The notes: generated by a model not told the origin, from the letters alone. A DNA stretch of 64,000 nt from Oligella sp050920755 (GCF_050920755.1 NZ_CP158480.1:1550001-1614000); one strand, 5' to 3'; shown: positions 28,201 to 36,676, counted from the first letter of the stretch. A program made the numbers and translations.

Positions 28201-28587
28201 CATTGCTCGTAGACCGGTGACGACGGCCTGATTTCGCTTATTCATCACACGCGTGCCTGAGCCGTCATGCGAGGATCCATAACTGCCTCGCATATAGGAA
28301 ACTAAAGTACGATCGCGTCGGTCACCTTGCGAAGCTGCCATATTAAAACTAATCTTACCGGGTGAGATAAGTAAGCTCATCAAGCCGTCAATCAGCGTTG
28401 ATTTACCTGAACCGTTACCACCGGTAATTAAGGTACCCTCCGGATCAATAGTCGCTGTATGGATTCGATCACCAAAGGATCCCCAGTTATAAACCGAGAG
28501 CTCGGCAATACGTACCTGTCCATCGGCACCGCTGGTATGAATACTGGGAGCACTATCTGAATACAAACTCAACTGGGACTCAATCAT
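25198..28587 (-). CDS. jetC: Wadjet SMC-like ATPase JetC
   Basis: A 1129-residue SMC/MukB-like ATPase, the motor of Wadjet that extrudes and senses small circular DNA. The Walker A motif GGNGSGKST is at 56-64. Long coiled coils (about 300-480 and 630-900) flank a hinge-like central domain. The ABC signature region SGKSGGEKE is at about 999-1007, followed by Walker B SVFLDEAF at about 1035-1042. I prefer ATG at 28587, since GGAGG lies 8 bases before it; a GTG lies 9 bases upstream. It overlaps jetB by 8 bases. Confidence 0.95.
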   Translation of the reverse strand: MIESQLSLYSDSAPSIHTSGADGQVRIAELSVYNWGSFGDRIHTATIDPEGTLITGGNGSGKSTLIDGLMSLLISPGKISFNMAASQGDRRDRTLVSYMRGSYGSSHDGSGTRVMNKRNQAVVTGLRAMYRYDGGSAVTLMAIFYINQTSNHYRDVNRLYFIADENFKLKDLLDAFNGRSIREFKQWINHQPNLQCFDDKFSEYEAIYRQKLAMHNENAPALLARALGLKKIDDLTKLIRELVLEPGQIKEQARYIVDEFSVLVATHDRLTDARAQVQALQGLVVLDEAISKRQELISRLTEESQGLSVFFARKQLAELEQEIADLEIKIAGMEAELKRYEREEEEATVYSEQCHAAYLQVGGDQLDEIRRSLAQVNERITSMLRACERYQTLCQELELDATLDEQRFIANQAHVKEQLHLGEFELARLEEAYLTTKQQLFTLQQQLKSLEDEILAIEQRPNSNIDLKFQQLRDKLAADLTIDPDKLMYIGELIDVPEEEIAWRGAIERALASRKLTLLVPEADYKRVTAWLNQRHLALTLRAQVVEPFVEEGVQFMPGGFLEKLHWRDHSYRAWLQDYLERFDLLCVDSVEVLNRTEFSMTVNGLIHLKQGFFEKKDQHRIDDRRFWQLGFDAKLKLAALKKQAQALQVSKTELSQKTSSEQRAYEGFRNQQLKQEKLLEFDWDSIDLPQWEIKRELYTERLQALEAAEGDLQQAKRRWDTAKETVTLIKEKVSALLKRLGSEDNALKSARANVEQVFHLAQESLSNEVEGRLEIKLNMLNMPMVKASKSIDNELKEQLAKENRQQNTDKETVIGQLGRFRGKERWQAYTVDWPSGFEALADALLYLQKLEEEGLPALVEQYQERLNKNITQSIALFQTGVEAEFSDIRERIARINQVLAKTEFRHQSYLKLNARRDNYPFIKDFNQKMALALGSITDSDQDKRFKLVNDVVSVLAKALESTRVDDERLLDPRKQMSFYAEEIHQETEEVIDVLDSSSGKSGGEKEAFAGTIVAASLAYVLTPKDEETPVYASVFLDEAFSNAAEGVAARVIKVFKALKLHVNLITPYKNLNVARKSARSLILAERNEATHESRLREITWELLDDYQAKSYQALKDQANLHGVQVYDN

Positions 28588-29248
28588 CACCTTCACCTCC
28601 AGCGCTTGTTGCTAATTGACGATACTCTTCTAGCATAGATTCAAGAAACTGTGCATTTACCACGTAACGAATAAGTGCTGTAATCTGATATCGCTCGCCA
28701 TTGCGCTCATTTAAGAGCAATTTACGCTCAACAAAGGTCTTCAAACTGCTGATAATCTTTTTGCGATCCTTACTGGCATGGTTTACCAATTCGGTAAACG
28801 GTGTTAATAATGTCTCAATCCGCTCAACCTCGATCATCACCTTTTCTTCCCCGGCGGTTTGGCGCTCCTGATAGTGCTTACGTAAAATCAACAGCAATAG
28901 CGTATCCAGAACGCTTAGCGTACGCGGTACGATTAAAGAGAGTCCCGACTCATCCTCATCAGGCACCTCTTCTTCGCTTGGTGTCCTGGCAATAAAAGCG
29001 ATGCCGTCCAGCTCATCAATCACCAAATAGATATAAATCTGACGCAAATAGCTCCTAATTTCCTTTTGATAAAGACACAAAGAGCTAAATAATTGCTGAT
29101 TATCAGCTTGCAGAATAATGCTGCTTTTTAATAAATAAACCAATACACGTCGCGCTTCGACAGGTAGATTAGACTCTTCCTGAAGTTCGCTGTCTTTTAA
29201 CTCTGCATTATCTATTTCTTCATTGATATTTGTCATTTTCTGCCTCAA
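28580..29248 (-). CDS. jetB: Wadjet kleisin-partner subunit JetB (DUF4194)
   Basis: A 222-residue DUF4194 protein, the MukE-like winged-helix (KITE) subunit of the Wadjet complex. Recognisable segments include SLCLYQKEIRSYLRQIYIYL and DELDGIAFIART. It starts directly after the jetA stop and overlaps jetC, so all four genes form one translation-coupled operon. Confidence 0.92.
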   Translation of the reverse strand: MRQKMTNINEEIDNAELKDSELQEESNLPVEARRVLVYLLKSSIILQADNQQLFSSLCLYQKEIRSYLRQIYIYLVIDELDGIAFIARTPSEEEVPDEDESGLSLIVPRTLSVLDTLLLLILRKHYQERQTAGEEKVMIEVERIETLLTPFTELVNHASKDRKKIISSLKTFVERKLLLNERNGERYQITALIRYVVNAQFLESMLEEYRQLATSAGGEGDD

Positions 29249-30703
29249 TTAAATCACTAGGGAACTGAAATCCTCAGGGAAACTTTCGTGACTTAGTAAA
29301 AACTTCGGTACTGAGACCAGTAATTCCTGGCTGCGATCATGAATCGTAAACTGCTCTTGTCCCGGCAATTCTACGGCATTAACTGCTCGCGCTAAACGGA
29401 TATATACCAATAACTCCTCCAAACCCAGGTGGATACTGCGCTTTTCTACTAATTCCTTAACCGTCCTAACCCCCTGCTCACATAAAATATGATAGAGCTC
29501 ATCGATAATCTGTGCCGTATTAACCGCCTCCAAATTAGCTAAGATGCCAAGGTCAATATCCTGTAGTGTTTCTTCTTCCTCGGTATTAATTACTAAGCGC
29601 TCACTCGGTGCCCTTAAGCGCAAAGCATCCGGAGAGAAAAATGAAATGGGCTCAACCGACAGACGCAGATTCATCTTATGTTTTAATAAGCGTTGGTCAA
29701 TCGCTAAATCCACGGCCGCTTTTTCAATTTCACTAATCAGACGACTCACCTGATGATTCTCCGCAGCCTGACCGCTCTCTATAAAATGACGTAATTCCTG
29801 CTCAGTACGACGCCGCATCTGAATCACTTGCTCACTTTCTCTGGATAAAACACTGATAAGATTCGCGATATACTGCAATTGGCTTGAATTTAAATACTGC
29901 GCCGCATCACTATCGGCTAATAAACGTAATTGCTCCCTAAACTCCAACTGACGATTAGGATCACATAGCAGTAAAAAGAAACTATCAAAGGCACTACCAG
30001 CCTCCGTTTGTAAAAGCTCCGCTTCCTGATCCATAATCTGCTGCAAAATACGTCCCGCTGAAGCATCCTCTGTAATCATTTGCGTACGTATATTGCGATC
30101 CAACTGTCGTATTTCCTCCTCCAGATAGCGAAAATCTCCCCTTAACTGTGAGGCTAGATGATACACCTCACGCATTTGTTCGCGTTTGCTATGTTCATCC
30201 AATTCAACCAGCACACCGGACTGAATAGCATCTATCTCCGCTTGAATCTCGGCTTTTTTCTGCTCCAAACGGGCAAGCTTTTCGTCCGGATCCGTACTTA
30301 AAGCAACCACAAAATCTCTGACAGCCTCCTGCACAATTCGCAGATGAGAAGCAGTAGTGCCAGAGCTAGGCTCATCCAAGCTTTTTACAAAGCGCAATGC
30401 AGTTTCAAAAGCGTCCGTCTTCGTCAGTTGGTCATTCAGCTCACGCAAATAACCCTGCTGAATCCACTGGTTCAGATAAATATTTGCCGGGATATTGGTA
30501 TCCCAAACACCCTCATTTCGACTTTGAACTAACTCCAAATCTAGCAATTGACGGGCCTGACCGTAAGTCACCTCACTATGATTTGAAAATAAAGTGTCGA
30601 TAAAAGCAAAAATATAAGGCGCATTATCCGCCCGCAATAATATCCAAGCCTGATGCTCTTCGTAATAGCGCCGATACTGTGCTTGTGAAATTTGAAAACT
30701 CAT
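29249..30703 (-). CDS. jetA: Wadjet kleisin-like subunit JetA (DUF3375)
   Basis: A 484-residue DUF3375 protein, the MukF-like kleisin that bridges the JetC ATPase heads. The N-terminus (ISQAQYRRYYEEHQAW, then LLRADNAPYIFAFIDTLF) is the family hallmark. A coiled-coil region spans about 155-210. I prefer ATG at 30703, matching the family start; the frame could begin at 30760. Neither has a strong Shine-Dalgarno. JetA leads the operon, and the 250 bases up to IS5 copy B at 30953 must hold the promoter. Confidence 0.92.
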   Translation of the reverse strand: MSFQISQAQYRRYYEEHQAWILLRADNAPYIFAFIDTLFSNHSEVTYGQARQLLDLELVQSRNEGVWDTNIPANIYLNQWIQQGYLRELNDQLTKTDAFETALRFVKSLDEPSSGTTASHLRIVQEAVRDFVVALSTDPDEKLARLEQKKAEIQAEIDAIQSGVLVELDEHSKREQMREVYHLASQLRGDFRYLEEEIRQLDRNIRTQMITEDASAGRILQQIMDQEAELLQTEAGSAFDSFFLLLCDPNRQLEFREQLRLLADSDAAQYLNSSQLQYIANLISVLSRESEQVIQMRRRTEQELRHFIESGQAAENHQVSRLISEIEKAAVDLAIDQRLLKHKMNLRLSVEPISFFSPDALRLRAPSERLVINTEEEETLQDIDLGILANLEAVNTAQIIDELYHILCEQGVRTVKELVEKRSIHLGLEELLVYIRLARAVNAVELPGQEQFTIHDRSQELLVSVPKFLLSHESFPEDFSSLVI

Positions 30704-30952
30704 AAAATAATCAAAACTTAGAGCGTTACCCAATACCTCTCGTGCCTTAAGGCTGCGCATTTATTGTAAAGTAAATCGCTACTGCCAAATACTAAAGCGA
30801 CGGCTAAAGTGGGAAGTCGTTCAGTGCTCACTAAAACCTCGCAAATCAACTGTTTCAGGCTTTCTGCTTACACCTGGCCTCACAAAATCTAGTTATTTAA
30901 AACTTATTTTTGTCATCTTATCCTGAGTACTTCTTGCCATTGACTAACACTT

Positions 30953-32182
30953 TGAGACTTTTGCATAAAAGCAGTTAAATACCGGATTTCTGTTCTACTT
31001 GGAAATTTTTTGATTTTTTTAGGAAATTTTCGACAAATTTCACCCCGCTTTTATCGATAAATGCCTGTTTTTTTGGCATTTATCTGCCTAATTCTGCCTT
31101 TTAGGCAAAATTAGGCGCAACTATCCTAAGCTTATTGGCAGCTTTTAAACAATTGATGCAAATCGCTTTCAAAAGCGACTGCGCATGCACCTTGACGAGA
31201 CCAAAACAGCTTGCCCGCTTATGTTTGAATTTACGGTGCAGCGTGCCGAAACTTTGCTCAATCACATAGCGAGTCTTAGATAAACGCTTGTTGCGTTCTA
31301 TCTGCTCACGTGTCAACACTGAACCGCGATGCGCCTTTTGCATAATGCCATCTTCTAAGCCGAGCGCTTGTAATCGCTTTCGGTTCTTTGCGCTGCTATA
31401 GCCCTTATCCGCTTCTACTCTCGTGCCCTGTTCCAAATCATTGACGAGCGGTTCAAGTTGATTAACCTCATGCACATTAGCGGGCGTGGTATTAAGCTTT
31501 TCAATATAGCCCTCACCATCCGAACGAGCATGTAGCTTAAAGCCTATATGGAAGTCAGCCCCCTTTTTTGTCCAACGTGCATCCTTATCAGTGCTTGGTG
31601 CAGACTCATGATACTCACCGTCCTCAAGCTGCTCAATTGCCTTCATTTTCTTACGACCTGCCGTTTGAATAATCGTCGCATCAACCACTGCCGTTTGCGC
31701 CTTGGCTACTTTTAGACCCTTCTCGCTTAACTGCTGATTGATAAGCACTAACAGCTTATCCAATAAACCCTCCTCAGCCAACCAATTACGGTAACGGCAT
31801 AGGGTACTGTGATCGGGAACGTCCATATCATCAAAACCGCAAAAAATCGTAAAATCAATGCGAGTCACCAAACTATGCTCAAGCTCCGGATCGGAGAGGC
31901 TATGCCATTGACCCAATAGGACTGCCTTAAACATGGCGAGCACGGGATAACTCGGACGACCTTGTTGAGTCGTCAATCGACGCTGCTTTTGTGAATTGAG
32001 GTAGCGTTCAATCGGTCGCCAATCAATCACTTGATCTAACTTAAGTAACGGAAAACGGTCGAGGTGTTTGGCAATACGGGCTTTGGCGGTTTGTTGAAAG
32101 AAACTACTCATGGGACTGAAGTAAGAAAGCAAGGAAATAAGCCATATTTTAGGAAATTTGAGGGGTTATTGCAAAGGTCTCA
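30953..32182 (-). mobile_element. IS5-family element, copy B
   Basis: A complete 1230-bp element, inverted relative to copy A. Flanking triplets are CTT on the left and CAG on the right, so there is no matching target repeat. Its right end sits inside the 3' terminus of an IS3 element (32183-33342). It belongs to the HIGFKLH subtype with copy C. Its insertion removed or displaced the right terminus of that IS3. Confidence 0.95.
31101..32132 (-). CDS. IS5-family DDE transposase, copy B
   Basis: Same 343-residue enzyme as copy A with a few substitutions (HIGFKLH, KRASCFG, KAICIN). The DDE residues are intact and the frame is complete. ATG at 32111 is an alternative to the TTG start. Confidence 0.95.
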   Translation of the reverse strand: MLSYFSPMSSFFQQTAKARIAKHLDRFPLLKLDQVIDWRPIERYLNSQKQRRLTTQQGRPSYPVLAMFKAVLLGQWHSLSDPELEHSLVTRIDFTIFCGFDDMDVPDHSTLCRYRNWLAEEGLLDKLLVLINQQLSEKGLKVAKAQTAVVDATIIQTAGRKKMKAIEQLEDGEYHESAPSTDKDARWTKKGADFHIGFKLHARSDGEGYIEKLNTTPANVHEVNQLEPLVNDLEQGTRVEADKGYSSAKNRKRLQALGLEDGIMQKAHRGSVLTREQIERNKRLSKTRYVIEQSFGTLHRKFKHKRASCFGLVKVHAQSLLKAICINCLKAANKLRIVAPNFA

Positions 32183-33001
32183 CAGCTTTAAAGTAGAATA
32201 TGCTCTCTGCCTGTACTCGACAGGACTTAAACGATCTAATGATTCATGAGGTCTTTCAGTATTGTAAATGTTTATCCACGCCTCTGTATGCCAACGCACC
32301 TGATCGAGCGTCGTGAATAAATGCATATCCAACACTTCCTCACGGTAGGTTCGATTGAACCGCTCAATATAGGCGTTCTGATAAGGGCATCCCGGCTCGA
32401 TAAAGTCAATCAGAATGCCTCGCTGCTGCGCCCACTTCGTGAAATCTGTGGAAGTAAACTCCGACCCGTTGTCCGTTCGAATACACTGCGGATATCCATG
32501 GGCTTCTCCAAGCTGATCTAAAAAAATAGCAGGCAGACTCACCCCTATGTCGATGCCTAGCACCTCACGGTTAAAGTCATCTATCACGTTAAGTGTATGG
32601 AACCGACGGCGACCCGTTAGGCCATCCGACATAAAATCAATTGACCAACTGCTTCGTGCCATAACCGGTTGCGTCAATGGCATCGGATGCCTTGCCGGTA
32701 AACGCTGTTTGCTTTTGCTTCGTAGCTGTAACCGGAGCTGATGATAGACGCGTTGTACGCGTTTATGATTCCATGTATGACCTAAGGCGCGTAAGCGGTC
32801 AAAACACTTCACAAAGCCCCGGCGAGGATGACGTTCGGTGAGCCTAAGCAAGACTTCTTCAACGCAACTATCGTCAACTTGGCGTTTACGGTAGTAATAA
32901 GCCGTGCGGCTAATACCGACTGCTTGGCAACTTTTAACGATACTCACTTGATGCCTTGCCTGTAGGTCACGAGCCCAAGCCTTACGTGTTTCTACAGGCA
33001 C
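32180..33001 (-). CDS. IS3-family transposase OrfB (IS3b)
   Basis: A 273-residue integrase-type transposase. The N-terminal HTH_21-like segment (ISRTAYYYRKRQ) is followed by the DDE core: SIDFMSDGL (first D), RTDNGSEFTS (second D) and ERFNRTYREEVL (E). The stop codon TGA is supplied by the first bases of IS5 copy B, but this alters at most the last one or two residues. It is expressed as a fusion with orfA by -1 frameshifting. Confidence 0.9.
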   Translation of the reverse strand: MPVETRKAWARDLQARHQVSIVKSCQAVGISRTAYYYRKRQVDDSCVEEVLLRLTERHPRRGFVKCFDRLRALGHTWNHKRVQRVYHQLRLQLRSKSKQRLPARHPMPLTQPVMARSSWSIDFMSDGLTGRRRFHTLNVIDDFNREVLGIDIGVSLPAIFLDQLGEAHGYPQCIRTDNGSEFTSTDFTKWAQQRGILIDFIEPGCPYQNAYIERFNRTYREEVLDMHLFTTLDQVRWHTEAWINIYNTERPHESLDRLSPVEYRQRAYSTLKL

Positions 33002-33342
33002 TAGAGCTTTTTTATAATCTCCTCCTGCATACGGGCCATCAAACTCAACTCAGCGTACATCTTCTTAAGCCGCTCGTGCGCTTGCTCAACCTGCCTAAGG
33101 CGCTTCAGCTCCGAGGCATCAAGGCCATCATACTTGGAACGCCACTTGTAAAAGGTGGAAACAGCAATACCTTCTTGGCGACATAGTTCAGCGATAGGCT
33201 CGCCGGCCTCTGCTCGCTTTAATAAAGCAATGATCTGCTCTTCACGCTTACGTTTGCTCATTGTAAAAAACTCCTAATTATCAATTAAATTTTAAAGGAA
33301 ATTTCTACATTTGAGCTGTATTAATTTAGGGGGTGGCTACCA
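32183..33342 (-). mobile_element. IS3-family element (IS3b), right terminus cut by IS5 copy B
   Basis: It carries orfA and orfB of an IS407-like IS3 type. The transposase-start terminus lies at 33342 (minus strand TGGTAGCCACCCCC). The other terminus is broken by IS5 copy B a few bases past the orfB stop. The element interrupts an esterase gene (33343-33606). A remnant of the same type is at 748-846. Confidence 0.85.
33001..33261 (-). CDS. IS3-family transposase OrfA (IS3b)
   Basis: An 86-residue HTH protein (ELCRQEGIAVSTFYKWRSKY) with a coiled-coil tail (KRLRQVEQAHERLKKMYAEL). At its end the slippery heptamer A-AAA-AAG (33007-33013 on the minus strand) leads, after a -1 slip, into the orfB frame. 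Confidence 0.9.
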   Translation of the reverse strand: MSKRKREEQIIALLKRAEAGEPIAELCRQEGIAVSTFYKWRSKYDGLDASELKRLRQVEQAHERLKKMYAELSLMARMQEEIIKKL

Positions 33343-33606
33343 GGAAGCTTGGATGCAAGCATTATATAAATCACTCTTAGAGAATTATCGACAAAAAAAA
33401 ATGATATCACGCCTATGTTTATTTCAAGTGGTGATGAAGATTTTCTGAATATTGTTAATGCAGCTGCTCAACTTTATTGGGAATTAAACACAACACAACC
33501 AAAAGATATCGAATATCGCGTCATTGATGGTGATCATGATTGGTTAACCTTCAGACAACTTTCACTACCTACTTTAGAATTTATCAACAAAAAGTGTAAA
33601 GAATAA
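33343..33606 (+). pseudogene. putative esterase (PF00756-like), 3' fragment with a frameshift
   Basis: The fragment encodes EAWMQALYKSLLENYRQKK, then in another frame DITPMFISSGDEDFLN and VIDGDHDWLTFRQLSLPT. The DGDHDW motif carries the catalytic His of alpha/beta-hydrolase esterases. The frames join if a run of nine A (33393-33401) had ten. The N-terminal part is missing, cut by IS3b at 33342. It is a dead gene. Confidence 0.8.
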
Positions 33607-33681
33607 CGATGAGACAAGTCATAAATATTGAACCCTTTCGTCTTAAAACTTTGCTGTATATAGACTTGAACCGCAAACAAA

Positions 33682-33713
33682 AACCGGTAAATAAACTCAA
33701 TCATTTACCGGTT
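33682..33713 (-). terminator. intrinsic terminator after the aldehyde dehydrogenase gene
   Basis: Arms AACCGGTAAAT and ATTTACCGGTT (11 bp, perfect) with a 10-base loop, followed on the minus strand by TTTTTG. It may also stop transcripts from the left. Confidence 0.85.
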
Positions 33714-33739
33714 AATTTTAATCAATTATTAATTAAATT

Positions 33740-35272
33740 TTAGAAGAAGCCTAGGGCCTGATCACTATAGCTCACGAGTAAACACTTGGTTTGTTGATAG
33801 TTAGCCAGTGCCATTTTATGCGTCTCGCGGCCGATGCCGGATTGCTTATAACCACCAAAGGCTGCGTGCGCCGGGTACATATGATAGCAGTTAGTCCAGA
33901 CACGGCCCGCCTGAATACCTCTACCCATCCGATAGGCCTGTGAACCGTCACGGCTCCACACCCCGGCCCCCAAACCGAAGATGGTGTCATTGGCAATCGC
34001 TAAAGCCTCTTCCTCATCCTTAAAGGTTGTCACGGCAGCAACCGGACCGAAAATCTCCTCTTGGAAAATTCGCATTTTATTATCGCCGAAGAACATGGTC
34101 GGTTTTACAAAATAGCCCTCATCCAGTTCATCGCCCGGTAGGTTTCTACCACCACCGGTTAAGCAAGTCGCACCCTCTTCACGTCCAATATCAATGTAGC
34201 CCAAGATACGATCGAGTTGTGTTTGTGATACCTGCGCACCCACCATGGTATCCTTAGCTAAAGGATTGCCCTTTTTAATGCTTTCAACGCGAACTACCAC
34301 CTTTTCGATAAAGTGCTCATAGATAGACTCCTGAACTAAGAGTCGTGACGGTGCTGTACAAATTTCACCTTGGTTCAGTGAGAACATAGAGGCACCTTCC
34401 AAGGCTTTATTTAAGAAAGCATCGTCCGCAGCCATCACGTTTTCAAAGAAAATATTAGGACTCTTACCGCCCAGCTCAACCGTTGCAGGGATTAAAGTCT
34501 CAGCGGCATTACGTAAAATCTGCTGACCGACAGGTGTAGAACCGGTAAAGGCTACCTTGGCAATACGTGAACTAGTGGATAATGCATGACCCGCTTCCTT
34601 GCCGAAACCATTAACAATATTAACCACACCCGTCGGCAGTAAATCACCGATCACCTCCATCAATACCATAATCGAAGCCGGTGTCTGCTCAGCCGGTTTC
34701 ATCACTATTACGCAACCCGCAGCAAGTGCCGGTGCCAATTTCCAGCTAGCCATTAATAATGGAAAGTTCCATGGAATAATCTGACCTACTACACCAATAG
34801 GCTCTTTAAAGTGATAAGCAACGGTATTAGGCTCAATATCGGAAATCGTTCCCTCTTCTGCTCTTAAACAACCGGCAAAGTAGCGGAAATGGTCAATTGC
34901 CAGTGGCAAGTCGGCTGCCATCGTTTCACGTAAGGGCTTACCATTATCGATAGTTTCTGCGACAGCTAAGAGCTCAAGATTTTCCTCCATGCGGTCAGCA
35001 ATGCGTAGCAACACGGCCGAACGCTCTTGCGCAGGGGTCGCTGCCCAACCCTTGAACGCAGCATGTGCCACATCAAGTGCCAGATTGACATCATCCGCAT
35101 CGGAACGGGCCGCTTCACAAAACGCCTGACCGGTGATGGGGCTAACATTTTCAAAATAATTACCCGCTTGTGGCGGTACCCACTTACCACCGATATAGTT
35201 GTCATAGCGCTTTTTAAAAGGAAAATCCAAATTAATACCAAAGCGTTTTAAATCGATCATGCTCTTCTCCAT
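33740..35272 (-). CDS. NAD-dependent aldehyde dehydrogenase, AldB/ExaC (acetaldehyde) type
   Basis: A 510-residue cytosolic enzyme oxidising aliphatic aldehydes to acids. Catalytic residues are in place: N169 in PWNFP, K192 in KPAEQTP, E266 in VELGGKSP and C305 in NQGEICTAPSR. The C-terminal AAFGGYKQSGIGRETH is typical of AldB/ExaC enzymes, which often serve ethanol or acetaldehyde use. The initiator may be ATG at 35272 or the ATG four codons later. It is monocistronic, with IS3c inserted about 120 bases upstream at 35396. Confidence 0.9.
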   Translation of the reverse strand: MEKSMIDLKRFGINLDFPFKKRYDNYIGGKWVPPQAGNYFENVSPITGQAFCEAARSDADDVNLALDVAHAAFKGWAATPAQERSAVLLRIADRMEENLELLAVAETIDNGKPLRETMAADLPLAIDHFRYFAGCLRAEEGTISDIEPNTVAYHFKEPIGVVGQIIPWNFPLLMASWKLAPALAAGCVIVMKPAEQTPASIMVLMEVIGDLLPTGVVNIVNGFGKEAGHALSTSSRIAKVAFTGSTPVGQQILRNAAETLIPATVELGGKSPNIFFENVMAADDAFLNKALEGASMFSLNQGEICTAPSRLLVQESIYEHFIEKVVVRVESIKKGNPLAKDTMVGAQVSQTQLDRILGYIDIGREEGATCLTGGGRNLPGDELDEGYFVKPTMFFGDNKMRIFQEEIFGPVAAVTTFKDEEEALAIANDTIFGLGAGVWSRDGSQAYRMGRGIQAGRVWTNCYHMYPAHAAFGGYKQSGIGRETHKMALANYQQTKCLLVSYSDQALGFF

Positions 35273-35444
35273 ATCACATTGCTGTTGATTATTGAAGGCA
35301 TCTAAACGATGGTTTAGCTTGCCTTGTCTCTCCTCACTTATCCATTACTTTATATGCCGATGTGATAATGTACTATTGTGGCTAACCATTACAACTGTAG
35401 TCCCCCCATTTTTAGGAACACCTTTTAGTGGAATGATATGGATT

Positions 35445-36263
35445 TTAAGCCGCTTTAAGTCGCGGGGGTACACCTCCTATAGCCATGTTAGGCCGTACGT
35501 TATTATACTGCCATTGCCATTGGGTGACTAGCAACTCAGCTTGCTCCAATGAGTCAAAGATATACATATTTAAAAGCTCCTCCCTGACAGTTCGGTTAAA
35601 TCGCTCAATATAGGCATTTTGATAGGGCTTGCCGGGCTGAATGTAGTTCAGACGAATGCCTTGACTTTCAGTCCATGAGATCAGTCGTTCTGAGATATAC
35701 TCAGGACCATTGTCAACTCGTATCTCTTTAGGCTTTCCACGCTGCTCAATCGTGCGCTCTAGGTATCGAATCACCTGCTCGCTCGGAATAGATAAGGCAA
35801 CATCCATGGCTAACGCTTCTCGGTTGAAATCATCAATGACGTTCAATAAACGTAGTCTACGGCCATCGGCTAGTGCATCACTCATAAAATCCATTGACCA
35901 TACCTGATTAGCAGCTGTGGGCACAGCCAGTGGCGCTGGCTGCTTTCGTTGAAGGCGTAGACGAGGTTTAATACGTAAGTTCAATGCTAACTCCTTGTAG
36001 ATGCGGTAAACACGCTTATGATTCCAAACAGCGCCTTGGACATTTCTAAGATAGAAAAAGCATAGCTTAAAGCCCCAGCGCTTATTGGCTTGGGTAAGTT
36101 TAATCAAGCAATCGGCAATCTGCTCGTCCTCAGCCTTTCCTTTACTTTGATAGTAATAACTTGATGTGCTAATACCCACCGTTCGGCAAGCTAACCTGAC
36201 AGCAAAACCTTGACGTGATACAAGTGTTCTTGCCATCGCTTTTCGTAGCGATGGCTTTACCAC
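35445..36263 (-). CDS. IS3-family transposase OrfB (IS3c)
   Basis: A 272-residue integrase-type transposase with the full DDE triad: SMDFMSDAL, RVDNGPEYIS and ERFNRTVREELL. Its GTG start overlaps the orfA stop. The heptamer G-GGA-AAG at 36263-36269 (minus strand) could allow a -1 slip from orfA. Confidence 0.92.
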   Translation of the reverse strand: MVKPSLRKAMARTLVSRQGFAVRLACRTVGISTSSYYYQSKGKAEDEQIADCLIKLTQANKRWGFKLCFFYLRNVQGAVWNHKRVYRIYKELALNLRIKPRLRLQRKQPAPLAVPTAANQVWSMDFMSDALADGRRLRLLNVIDDFNREALAMDVALSIPSEQVIRYLERTIEQRGKPKEIRVDNGPEYISERLISWTESQGIRLNYIQPGKPYQNAYIERFNRTVREELLNMYIFDSLEQAELLVTQWQWQYNNVRPNMAIGGVPPRLKAA

Positions 36264-36547
36264 TTTCCCTCAAGTAGTTCCTTTCGCGCCTCGGAAACTA
36301 GCCGCTCCTCAGCATAAAGCTTCTTAAGCTTCGCATTCTCTTCCTGTAGGCGTTTTAGCTCATTGAGCATTGACGAGTCCATGCCGGCATATTTGCTACG
36401 CCATTTGTAAAAAGCAGATTGGCTCATGCCGTGCTCACGACACAATTCAGCAACGCTCACGCCGCTCTCATGCTGTTTAAGAATAGATAAGATTTGTCGC
36501 TCGGTAAATTGTTTTCTACGCATGAAAAATTCCTTTAAATTTAACAA
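36257..36547 (-). CDS. IS3-family transposase OrfA (IS3c)
   Basis: A 96-residue HTH protein, or 88 residues from the second ATG (MRRKQFTERQILSIL), which is the usual family start. The helix-turn-helix LCREHGMSQSAFYKWRSKY is followed by a leucine-zipper-like coil (LNELKRLQEENAKLKKLYAE). Confidence 0.9.
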   Translation of the reverse strand: MLNLKEFFMRRKQFTERQILSILKQHESGVSVAELCREHGMSQSAFYKWRSKYAGMDSSMLNELKRLQEENAKLKKLYAEERLVSEARKELLEGKW

Positions 36548-36676
36548 ATAGTTTAACGAAATTTTCCACTCATCGGTGTTTCGATTTTAGGGGAGTATTA
36601 CCCAACTAATGTAGTACGATGGCTAAACATAACCGCTTATGTTTCATGCCTAAATTAGAAAAAAGAGCACTGATTG

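Larger units (their letters stand above)
35396..36604 (-). mobile_element. IS3-family element (IS3c)
   Basis: A complete-looking element with orfA and orfB. The left end reads TGTAGTCCCCCCATTTTTAG and the right end, inverted, TGGGTAATACTCCCCTAAAA; both share a C-rich then AT-rich pattern and an inner AACACC. The exact ends are uncertain by a few bases. It sits between the aldehyde dehydrogenase gene and the DNA-glycosylase-like gene without breaking either. Outside it lie two similar 26-base stretches (35367-35392 and 36608-36633). Confidence 0.85.
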
